A stretch of DNA of 64,000 nucleotides from Oncomelania hupensis (lineage: Eukaryota; Mollusca; Gastropoda; Littorinimorpha; Pomatiopsidae). The notes beneath the pieces are model-generated. The model worked only from the letters and a program-made list of their open reading frames with translations, was not told the origin of the DNA and did not search any database. Shown in pieces: positions 51,672-61,110 of the stretch. The stretch's first letter is position 1. Every line of letters begins with the position of its first letter. A program made the translations under genes and the position numbers. The stretch spans positions 375,501 through 439,500 of the forward strand of contig JBAHVR010000292.1 in NCBI GenBank assembly GCA_036898135.1. The letters are read 5' to 3'.

Positions 51672-51732
51672 TTCCTATCCCACCCCTCCTATCTCTCTCT
51701 TTCTTTTTTATGTGTGTGTGTGTGTGTGTGTG
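51569..51732. repeat. (CT)n and (TG)n microsatellites
   Basis: CT repeat with a few CCC/TTT interruptions (51569-51672) and a pure TG repeat (51711-51732). Confidence 0.93.
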
Positions 51733-51930
51733 TTTAACAACTGGCAGACTCTCTCTTTCTCTCTTAGCCTCAGTCGAAATGCTGGGAACGAACCCTTGAA
51801 AAAAATATATATATATAACACGTCGGCTTTTTCTTTTCCTCTCCCAATTTTCCCTTGATCCCAAGACTCATTATATTGCGCAATACCCCGTGTCTTTCCC
51901 GTTGACTTTTCTTTTACACTTTCGTCCTTA

Positions 51931-52143
51931 TCCTTCTTCTTCTTCTTCTTCTTCTTCTTCTTCTTCTTCTTCTTCTTCTTCTTCTTCTTCTTCTTCTTCT
52001 TCTTCTTCTTCCACTTCTTCATCTACTTCTTCTTCGTCGTCGTCATCGTCGTCTTCTTCTTGCTTATTCTCTTTCGTCCTCTTTTTCGTACTTCTTCTTC
52101 TAGTTCTTCGACCTTTTCTTCCTTCTTTATGTCTGTCTTTCTG

Positions 52144-52191
<48 letters not shown>

Positions 52192-53936
52192 TTTCTTCTT
52201 CTTCTTCTTCTTCTTCTTCTTCTTCTTCTTCTTCTTCTTCTTCTTCTTCTTCTTCGTGGCCGTCTACTTCTAATTGCCTATTCTTATTATTGTTCGTCCT
52301 CTTCTTATTATTATTCGTCATCATCTTCTTTTTTTTCTTCTTCTTCTTCATTTTTTTTTCTTCTTCGACCTCTTCTTCTTTCGTTTCTTTCTTTCTTTCT
52401 TTCTGTCTTTCTTCTTCTTCTTCTTCTTCTTCTTCTTCTTCTTCTTCTTCTTCTTCTTCTTCTTCTTCGTCGTCGTCGTCGTCCTTTTCTAATTGCCCAT
52501 TCTTATTATTATTCGTCCTCTTCTTCTTCTTCTTGTTCTTCGATCTCTTCTTCTTCTTCTTCGACCTCTTTTTCCCTCAATCTCTCTTTCTTTTTTTCTT
52601 TCTTTCTTTCTTTCTTCTTCTTCGACCTCTTTTTCTTTCTTCATTTCTTCTTCTTCTTCTTCTTCTTCTTCTTCTTCTTTTTCTTCTTCTTGTTCTTCTT
52701 GTCCTTGTTTTTCTTCTTCCTCTTCTTCTTTCTTTCTTTCTTCTTCTTCTTTCTTTCTTCTTCTTGTTCTTGTTCTTCTTGTCCTTGTTTTTCTTCTTCC
52801 TCTTCTTCTTTCTTTCTTTCTTCTTCTTCTTTCTTTCTTCTTGTTCTTGTTCTTCTTGTCCTTGTTCTTCTTCTTCCTCTTCTTCTTTCTTTCTTCTTCT
52901 TCTTTCTTTCTTGTTCTTGTTCTTCTTGTCCTTGTTTTTCTTCTTCCTCTTCATCTTTCTTTCTTTCTTTCTTCTTCTTCTTTCTTTCTTCTTCTTGTTC
53001 TTGTTCTTCTTGTCCTTGTTCTTCTTCTTCCTCTTCTTCTTTCTTTCTTTCTTCTTCTTCTTTCTTTCTTTTTCTTGTTCTTCTTGTCCTTGTTTTTCTT
53101 CTTCCTCTTCTTCTTTCTTTCTTCTTCTTCTTTCTTTCTTCTTCTTGTTCTTGTTCTTCTTGTCCTTGTTTTTCTTCTTCCTCTTCTTCTTTCTTTCTTC
53201 TTCTTGTTCTTCTTGTCCTTCTTCTTCTTCCTCTTCTTCTTTCTTTCTTTCTTCTTTCTTTCTTCTTCTTGTTCTTGTTCTTCTTGTCCTTGTTTTTCTT
53301 CTTCCTCTTCTTCTTTCTTTCTTTCTTCTTCTTCTTTCTTTCTTTTTCTTGTTCTTGTTCTTCTTGTCCTTGTTCTTTTTCTTCCTCTTCTTCTTTCTTT
53401 CTTTCTTCTTCTTGTTCTTGTTCTTCTTGTCCTTGTTTTTCTTCTTCCTCTTCTTCTTTCTTTCTTCTTCTTGTTCTTCTTGTCCTTGTTTTTCTTCTTC
53501 CTCTTCTTCTTTCTTTCTTTCTTCTTCTTCTTTCTTTCTTCTTCTTGTTCTTGTTCTTCTTGTCCTTGTTTTTCTTCTTCCTCTTCTTCTTTCTTTCTTT
53601 CTTCTTCTTCTTTCTTTCTTCTTCTTGTTCTTGTTCTTCTTGTCCTTGTTCTTCTTCTTCCTCTTCTTCTTTCTTTCTTTCTTCTTCTTCCTTCTTTCTT
53701 CTTCTTGTTCTTGTTCTTCTTGTCCTTGTTTTTCTTCTTCCTCTTCTTCTTTCTTTCTTTCTTCTTCTTTCTTTCTTCTTCTTCTTGTTCTTCTTGTCCT
53801 TGTTTTTTCTTCTTCCTCTTCTTCTTTCTTTCTTTCTTCTTCTTTCTTTCTTCTTCTTTCTTTCTTTCTTCTTCTTCTTTCTTTCTTTCTTATTGTTCTT
53901 CCTCCTCCTCCTCCCCTTCCTCCTCATCTTCTTTAG
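51931..53936. repeat. 2-kb polypyrimidine minisatellite
   Basis: Plus strand almost entirely T and C. TTC and TTTC runs dominate to about 52680. From there a higher-order unit recurs about 16 times, recognisable by TTCTTGTCCTTG and then CTTCTTCCTCTTCTTC, at spacings of roughly 52 to 84 bp (often 74-84). Long frames on both strands (Ser/Phe/Leu or Lys/Glu/Arg only) are artefacts of this composition. Such homopurine-homopyrimidine DNA can form triplex structures. Confidence 0.95.
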
Positions 53937-54199
53937 ACTTCGTGAGATGAGTTTGTGAGATTGTATACATGATTGTGTGGCTATGTTTGCCACTGTATGC
54001 ATGTCTGCCTGTGCGTTAATGTGTTTGTTGAAGTTGGGAAGGACGGTGTGTGCATTTGTGTTGTTAAGTGCATAATGAGACATGATCTTAATACATGTGT
54101 CTCATGTTAAATATTATTTGCAAGTCTTAACTTTATAATGTACATGTAACATGTGCCTGTATTTTATGTTCTGTAAATTGTAAAAAGCCGGCCTTGCTC
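53937..54199. other. Spacer after the polypyrimidine block
   Basis: Noncoding, TG-rich at first. It may contain the extreme 3' end of the Tx1-like LINE (poly-T run near 54205-54213, i.e. A-tail on the minus strand). Confidence 0.5.
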
Positions 54200-54440
54200 C
54201 GTTGTTTTTTTTTTAAATACATTTCAATTTTTACAGCGGTGAATCAGAATGAGGCGAAAATCAACAGAATTGCGTCATGAGAAAATCAACAAGGTCATTC
54301 ATTGTCACATTTTAACAAACTATTTCAAGTATAAATCATGGCAAAGCAGTTTCACAGCAAAGTACACCTCTAAACTAGAACAGCACATTAACCTAATTCT
54401 ATATAAGCATATATAATCACAATTAAGTACTTCAAGTCAA
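54200..54440 (-). other. Tx1-like LINE 3' UTR
   Basis: About 240 bp from the last stop to an A-rich tail. Confidence 0.5.
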
Positions 54441-55440
54441 CTAAACAAACTTTCTATAACGCAACTGAACTTCAAATATATCTTTCAAAGGTCTTGTTGC
54501 TTTAGTTTTTTTGTAGATACTTATACATATTTTAGCAAGCAAAATCAAATAGTTTACTTTATTACAAACAAGTTTAGAGAGTTTTTCTTGTTGAATGCCA
54601 AACAATATATCTGTAACCTTAAACTTTAGTGTAACTCCATAGTTAACCAAAACCAGCTGCTCAATAGTTTTCCATAAAACTTTAACATTTGGACAATCAA
54701 AAAAAAAAGTTCATTAAAATCCACATCATCATGACAAAAATTGCAATTCTGTGTTTCAGTAACTTTCATTTTGTGCAACAAAATATTTGTCGGATAAATA
54801 TTATGTAGTATTTTCCATTGTAGTAATCGCATACGTGTTTTTGCAGTTACATTTATGGTCATTAACCAGTGTTCACTTTTGATTTCAATGCCAAACTTTT
54901 TTTTCCAAAATCCAACAGAACATGGGCTAGACACATTATATTCACAAAGTAAAAACCTAAAATCTCTACATTTTTAAATATATTTTGAATGGAACTGTGG
55001 AGGTCTACTAAAGTTCGGAACCGACAGTTCATTACCATTATACTTACGTCTAAACTGATGAACAGCAGCCCTCACTACATTATACTCAAGCAATCTCTGA
55101 GAAGAGTAACCAAATCAAATGACATCAACCTATCAAGATGAAATAAATCAGACACTAACAAAATATTTCCTTTTATCCAAGTATCAAAGTATAATACTGT
55201 CTTGGTTTTGGTACCTGATTTTATCATTATTCCATAGAACCAGTGAAATAGTGTCACATTTATTTTTATCTAGCCAAGTCTTTAACACTGTGCGCCAAAA
55301 ATGGGATTTCACTGTTCCTATGCCCTTCAACAATGCACTTTTAACATTTGAATAAAAACATATTAATTTATCTCCATAATTTCTTAGAATGTATCTTGGC
55401 AGACTTTGCCATGTTGCAGAATTATCCCGTAGACAGAGCC
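54441..55440 (-). pseudogene. Tx1-like ORF2 C-terminal region with RT zinc-binding-type domain
   Basis: Frames encode the post-RT connection region (DKNKCDTISLVLWNNDKI at about 55290-55230, then ILLVSDLF) and the terminal domain: RLLQWKILHNIYPTNILLHK followed by NCNFCHDDVDFNELFF. This is the WKI..H..P.N..L..M..C..C pattern of the RT-associated zinc-binding domain of L1/Tx1-type LINEs. Frameshifts occur near 55150 and at an A-run near 54700, after which VLWKTIEQLVLVNYGVTLK continues in another frame to a stop at 54441. Confidence 0.78.
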
Positions 55441-55443
55441 ATA

Positions 55444-56063
55444 TTATTCATTTTTGGCTATGAAAGGGCTTCTCTTATTCCATGTATATTCTTTTTCTAA
55501 AGGATTAAATAACCTCCATGCATCATGTAGGTCACATGAATGAAAAACATCATTAAAACTTACCACTACCTTATCTACATGTTTTTCTCCTGCTACAATG
55601 TCCATATCATTATCCAATACACAATTGAAATCACCACATACTAGTTCATGTTCATTATGTAATTTCAATTTTAATGTTAATCCACTAAGTTCTTGAAAAA
55701 ACTTATGTTTTTCTGTTGTGTCATTAGGTGCATACACATTGACAACAACTATACTTCTTATATCATTTTCAAGTTTTACTGCTATAATTCTTCTAGAGCT
55801 AAATAACACTGTCACTTTATCAATAACATCTTTCCTAATCAACACCACTTGACCAGAACTGTGGGCCGTGAAATCACTACATACCATCTCCCTCCCCATT
55901 CTTTTTTCTAGTCTTCCACATCTTGTTTTGTTACATGAGTTTCTTGTAAACAAACACAATCAAAATTTTTTTTAAAGTACACAAACAAAGACTTTCTTTT
56001 TGCTTTAGCTCTTAGGCCTCTTACGTTCAACGCAAGAAGACTGAAACTAGAATCAAATACCAT
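55444..56063 (-). pseudogene. Tx1-like ORF2 endonuclease, frameshifted
   Basis: Begins with ATG at 56063: MVFDSSFSLLALNVRGLRAK (catalytic Asn) and DCVCLQETHV (Glu). An in-frame stop and frameshift follow near 55915. The rest is open to 55444: AHSSGQVVLIRKDV, VVVNVYAPND, LVCGDFNCVLDNDMDI and YTWNKRSPF. This is an apurinic-type endonuclease of L1/Tx1 style. The last His motif and the RT that should follow are absent. Confidence 0.83.
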
Positions 56064-56130
56064 AACCAAAGTCCGTTAGACATAACGAAGGTCGTACCAG
56101 CAGAGAAATCCCCAGTAAGGCTTAATAGGC

Positions 56131-56829
56131 CTACTTGTTGGTTTGGTCTGATAAGTCCAATCGTGCTTGTTTTTCATTAGTTTTCTCTGTATCTTCGTTT
56201 GACCGCATTCTTTTCGGAGTGGCAGATCGTGAATGTGATGGATGAGGACCGAAATCCAGCTTCACCTGTCTGCGAAAGGGCCTATTGCCACTGGAAGGTT
56301 TGTTTTCTTTGCTCTCTATAATGGAAACCCCTTTATTTTTGTTTTTTCCACTCGAGTGACGCTGGACTATTGCGGGTTGTGATTGGTCCGGTTCGTCAGG
56401 CTGGGTATCCTCCCACTCGTCTGCGTCATCTGCAACACTTGGCTCACTGCTTTCATTGGTTGTCTCCCGATGTACGTCTGCTGTGTTTTGCGAGAGGGAT
56501 CCCCCCTTTTGTGACTCTTGTTTACAAGCCCTACAACGGATTTTATTGGAACACATAGCCGCTCGATGCCCTTTCTTCAAACAGCGATTACACTCAGCTT
56601 CCGTTGTATTCCGTTTAGGCTGTTCTTTATAATACAATCGTCCGCGAAAACTCCCTACTGTAGTGTCATGTGCCAGTGGTTGACTGGGAATGCCAATGAA
56701 AACAAATCTCCTAGCCGTGAGAAATTGGGTTAGTTTACCGTCCTTGTTTCTAATTTTTTCAATCATAATTTTTGAACGGAGTGCACAACCCATACGAACT
56801 GTGATAAACGGACTAGTTTTACCCTGCAT
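56131..56829 (-). CDS. Tx1-like LINE ORF1: CCHC RNA-binding protein, short
   Basis: A 232-residue open frame from MQGKTSPFITVRMG. Knuckle C80-C83-H88-C93 (CNRCLKKGHRAAMC), with C99 and C102 starting a second, incomplete one. The C-terminal half is acidic then Ser/Lys-rich and disordered. ORF1 of this group is usually longer, so the N-terminus may have been lost where the LTR remnant begins just upstream (56877). The stop lies 67 bp before the ORF2 ATG, as expected of an ORF1-ORF2 pair. Confidence 0.7.
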   Translation of the reverse strand: MQGKTSPFITVRMGCALRSKIMIEKIRNKDGKLTQFLTARRFVFIGIPSQPLAHDTTVGSFRGRLYYKEQPKRNTTEAECNRCLKKGHRAAMCSNKIRCRACKQESQKGGSLSQNTADVHRETTNESSEPSVADDADEWEDTQPDEPDQSQPAIVQRHSSGKNKNKGVSIIESKENKPSSGNRPFRRQVKLDFGPHPSHSRSATPKRMRSNEDTEKTNEKQARLDLSDQTNK

Positions 56830-56876
56830 ATTGTACTATTTAGCCTTGTTTAGTCATTGTAATCTTAGAATGTTAA

Positions 56877-58340
56877 TGTTAGGACGCAGCAGACGATGGA
56901 AGTAATCAAGCGTAGCAATGATATACTGCTGGCTACACACAGTTGTAGTTGACGGTTGAATCGGCAGGCAATGACATCATTGTAGCTACGATTAGGCGAG
57001 TCTATTATCCGCCAATGAGAACTGAATGAAGGTTAATGGACTCAGCCAGGTCTGGCTGATTCAAATCGAGAGAGAGATAGATTCAGTTGAGAGTAAGACA
57101 CCAGAGGGTACCCAGCTACACAGTTAGCAGCACTAAAGCTCCACTCATAGACCAGGAAGCAGGACTTGAGAATCTTAGAATTCTATCAAGTAGCCACGAG
57201 AGCCTGACTTTGTCAAACAGGTAAATGAACACACTTCTGTTTCATCGTGATATATTTATATTATTGCTGAAATTATGTTTGTGAAATTTGCTATGCATAG
57301 ATTTGAATGTTAATCCGAATTTGCCGTACCATGTGGAAAAGCCGAGCACGTGGCGAAACACGACCGGTTGCGCCGCCATGTTGTATAACTGACGGAACGA
57401 CTGTTGTTGAACCTATAAGTATGTTTGTCTGTACCAGTGAATGATTATAATATTATTAATTCTGTATGTGTATAGTTAGCCACGATTTATATTTATGTAT
57501 GTATAGGAAATTAGAGTTGAGATTCCAGTGGACCACGGAAGTAGCAGAATGTTCGTCGCTTATGTAAAGAGATGTGGAGCTATCACTGAGGGCTACTTTG
57601 GCTTTCAGTGAGACGTTCTGCACAGACCTATTATTCAAGGTTGTGCAGAAGTTCGTCTCTTATGTTACAGACGAACAGGCGAGATATCCCGTGCGCCCAA
57701 CTCCACAGAAAAGAAGAGTTGGCTGCTTAGTCTCTACAGCACAAGACTGAGAGAACAACCCTGGAAAACACCCTACAAGACACCACAGCGTGTCATCGGA
57801 CCAAACTACACGACGACCGCAACGAAGGGCTTCAAACCCGCGTCACAACAGCTAAGTGCCAAACAAAAACGTGCACTAAAACTGATAGAAAAAGGACCAC
57901 AGTAGTCCACTCTTCAGAACTATCGTAAAACGGACCACAGTAGTCCAATCTACATGAACTCTAGTAGCCAGTGCCCTATGAAGACATAACAGCTGCCTAG
58001 ACTATCAGCGATCGAATTATTTGAATTGACATGACTTTTTAAGGTAGATTAGTACAACGAAGATATTGTGTAGAGTAGAAGAAATAAATGTGTGATTTTA
58101 ACTGTTATCAAGTGGCTGGACTACATATGATTCATAGCCGTGTGAAAGTTAGTGTGACAGTGATCTTTTACCATTTTTCTAACTATCTCTGTATCCCAGC
58201 CTTAACACAGACCGAGCTAAACAAATAAATGTATTAAAGTAATCCACAGGGTGACTCACTAGCGGTTCCCATAGGATAAAGCGTGAGGGTTACAGCATTC
58301 CATTGTGCAGAGCCCAGCAACCCATACACCCCACGTGACA
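56877..58340 (+). mobile_element. Diverged solo or orphan LTR related to GypA
   Basis: About 1.46 kb, in the opposite orientation to GypA, aligning along most of its length with the reverse complement of the GypA LTR. Shared landmarks in order: CAGGAAGCAGGACTT, AACAGGTAAATGAACAC, GCGCCGCCATGTTGTAT, GAAGTAGCAGAATGTTCGTC, two GGACCACAGTAGTCC motifs, AATAAATGTGTGATTTTAAC and the end CCACGTGACA. No internal region or second LTR nearby. I find no matching target duplication, so the left end may be truncated; the start coordinate is approximate. Confidence 0.82.
57373..57385 (+). promoter_or_regulatory. Conserved YY1-like motif in LTR
   Basis: GCCGCCATGTTGT, identical in the GypA LTRs although the surrounding sequence has diverged. 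It fits the CCGCCATNTT consensus of YY1. Confidence 0.4.
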
Positions 58341-58779
58341 CGAACCAAAGCTGATTCAATATCCTTGTCTGCACAAGATATAGGAATATCCTAGCCTTGC
58401 TCCTTTGTTAGTTTTACAATACAAACGTTTCTTTACGCCTTGGCTGGATGTATTTAACTTTAAATGCTTGCTGTACTACTGTTTTTTTGTGTGCTTTAAC
58501 TTAACCGAAGTAAACTAATATGTTTGTTTTTGTGAAACCTTTTTCTGTGTGTGTGTGTGCGTGTGTGTGTGTGTGTTTGTGCGTGTTTCAGTGGGAGCGC
58601 ACCCGATCGTGTGTGCTTTATCTTGAATGCCACAGATAGGAGGAGTGAGATGGACAGTGAGAGTGAGAGATGGAAAGAGAGAGAAAATATAGTAATGTAT
58701 ATTTGCACCTGAACGAATGTATGTTTAGTGCGTGAGTGTGATTATTGCAAGTTCGAACGAATTATTTATATATCTATTT
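58341..58779. other. Spacer with (GT)n
   Basis: About 440 bp of noncoding sequence with a GT/GC-GT repeat at 58541-58576. No gene seen. Confidence 0.6.
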
Positions 58780-61107
58780 ATATTTAATTGATTGTTTTCG
58801 GAAAATATGTCTATGAGTACAATTATTAATAAATGCTGGGAAGATAATATTTTACCCGATTTATGGAATTCATCAATAATAGTACCACTATTAAAAGCAG
58901 GAAAAAATCGACATGAATCTTCAAGTTATTGTCCTATTGCACTTACATCACATGCTGGTAAAATAATGGAAAAAATAATATTAAATAGATTATCATATTA
59001 TTACAACAAAAATAAAATAATACCAACGAATCAGGCTGGTTTTAAAATGTAGATCAACAGTAGATCATTTAGTTAAATTAACCACATAAGTTAAGAAGCA
59101 ATTTTCTCGAAGGAAAAATATTTTGGCCACTTTCTTTGATGTGAAAAAAGCGTATGATCGAGTATGGCACGCTCGACTTTTATACAAGCTAAAAAATATA
59201 GGCCTTTCTGGCAATATTTTTAAATATATTAAAGATTTCCTAAATGGAAGAAAAATAATAACAAAGGTAGGTAACTCTTACTCCTTAGCTTATAATATTA
59301 ATATGGGCATACCACAAGGGTCAATAATATCACCTTTATTATTTAATATATTGTTATATGACTTGCCTCAACATGGACCTAAAGCAACAATCAATCAATC
59401 AATCAATCAACATGTAGGTAAACAAATAAATTTAGTTCAATATGCAGATGATGTTGCAATGTGGATAAATGTCTCTTTAAAAAGAAAAAACATCTTTATT
59501 TGAAATAAAACATATTCAGAATGTGTATCAGAATGAATTAAATAATATTCACTTATACATAAAAGTAAATGGACTTGAATTTTCAAAAGAAAAAAACAAA
59601 TATGTTATTATTTAATAAAGGAACTGGTCCAAAACTGTTACCAAAATTTTATATTGGTAATGAAGAATTGCAATATGTAAATGAAGTTAAATTTCTTGGC
59701 GTTTATTTTATAGCAAATTTAAGTTGGAAAAAACATATACATTATCTGTTGCAAAAGGCTATGAAAAGTTTAAATTTAATAAAGATTGTAAGTTATCAAA
59801 AATGGGGACAAGATACACAAAATTTGATTCACCTGGTGTGCATGCTTGTTCGATCTAAATTAACATATGGCCAAGAGGTATACTTCTCTGCTCCAAAATA
59901 CTTATTAAAATTACTTCAAAGTATGGATAGCAAAGCAATTAAAATGGCTATGGGTGTTCCAATACACACAAAAAACATCTGATGCTTATAAAGCTGCAGG
60001 TGTATTACCATTACATGAATGAAGAAAATTATCATGTGCTAAATATATAGTGAGGGCATCTGCAGTTGACAATTTTACAGATTCAGAATTAGAAATACGC
60101 TCTGATTTACATTTTCCCAAAAGAGCACAGAATACTAATTATTTACACACTATTTTAACGTATACAAATGAGCTCATGAACGAATCTAATTTAAATTGTA
60201 AATTCGATTCAAACATAATTTCACAAATACCTATACCTAATTGGGAACTTCAACGAGCAAATTTTGACATGGACTATTCTGAATTAAGAAAACAGGAAAA
60301 CGGCATTTTATTAACAGCAGAAGCAAAGGAACGTATCTATGAAAAATATTATTCTTACCTACAAATTTATACTGATGGTTCTGTTTTAGAATCAGGTGAA
60401 ACAGGAGCAGGTTATGCTATACCTGCTTTAAAAGTTAACGAGGCTTACTTTTTAGGGAAAGGGCATTCAATCTTTACTGCAGAACTTATTGCTATACTTA
60501 TGGCATTGAATAAAATCATTAGTTTACACAATGACTTTCTCAATATATTATTTTGTGTTGATTCTAAATCAGTTTTACAAACTTTGGATTCAAATTCTAA
60601 TAAAGAAGGCTGTTATATTATAGATAATATCTTATTCATAGTTTAATCATAGATGGAACAAATGTTCAATTTTGCTGGATATCATCTCATAGTGGATTAA
60701 ATCATAATGACTGGGCTGATAGAATTGCAAAAAAAGGGGCAAAAAATGGAAGTACTGTTATTTAGCTCGATATTCCATTCTCAAAAAATAAAGTATATCG
60801 TATAATTGAGAAAACTATAAAAAAATAAAATTCCTTGCATTAAATTATATAATGGAATGTTACATTCCTCGCGGACTGTTATCAGTTTAGCATATCGTCT
60901 TGCTTTGAACTCGTGGAGGACAAAATACTGTAAGGAAGTTGCTTGCATTTCAAACAAGCAATTTCTATTAATCATCTCATTAATGAATGCAGTGCAATTG
61001 CGCAATATATTCCACAACATATTCGAAATATTCAGGATAAAAATATTATTTATTGGATATCAATTGCAAAATCATTAATATACAGTCCTGTTGGATGTTT
61101 TTTGTAA
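58780..61107 (+). pseudogene. LINE-F2: 5'-truncated LINE ORF2, RT plus RNase H
   Basis: Plus-strand fragment starting in the RT fingers and running to the ORF end. Pieces: 58792-59052 (LWNSSIIVPLLKAGKNRH, CPIALTSHAGKIMEKIIL, NQAGF); 59123-59503 (ATFFDVKKAYDRVWHARLL, MGIPQGSIISPLLFN, YADDVAMW); 59569-59982 (NEVKFLGVYFIANLSWKKHI); 60050-60646 (RNase H with YTDGSVLESGETGAGYA, FTAELIAILMALNKI, FCVDSKSVLQTL). It then reads WISSHSGLNHNDWADRIAKK and a C-terminal NHLINEC, stopping at 61107. The catalytic motifs remain, but at least five frameshifts or stops separate the pieces. Very AT-rich codon use, unlike LINE-A or LINE-B. Confidence 0.87.
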
Positions 61108-61110
61108 AGT

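Larger units (their letters stand above)
54200..56840 (-). mobile_element. Tx1/L1-like LINE with deleted RT core
   Basis: Minus-strand element: ORF1 (56829-56131), ORF2 endonuclease (56063-55444), then directly the C-terminal region of ORF2 (55440-54441) and a 3' UTR ending in an A-rich tail near 54205. The whole RT palm with its catalytic motifs is missing between endonuclease and C-terminus, so the copy is an internal-deletion derivative. Confidence 0.8.

Noticed and set aside
52060..54083. Very long reading frames on both strands (up to about 630 codons) in the polypyrimidine block
   Set aside because: They contain only Ser/Phe/Leu or Lys/Glu/Arg and occur in all frames because TTC/TTTC repeats lack stop codons. 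No domain and no codon bias.
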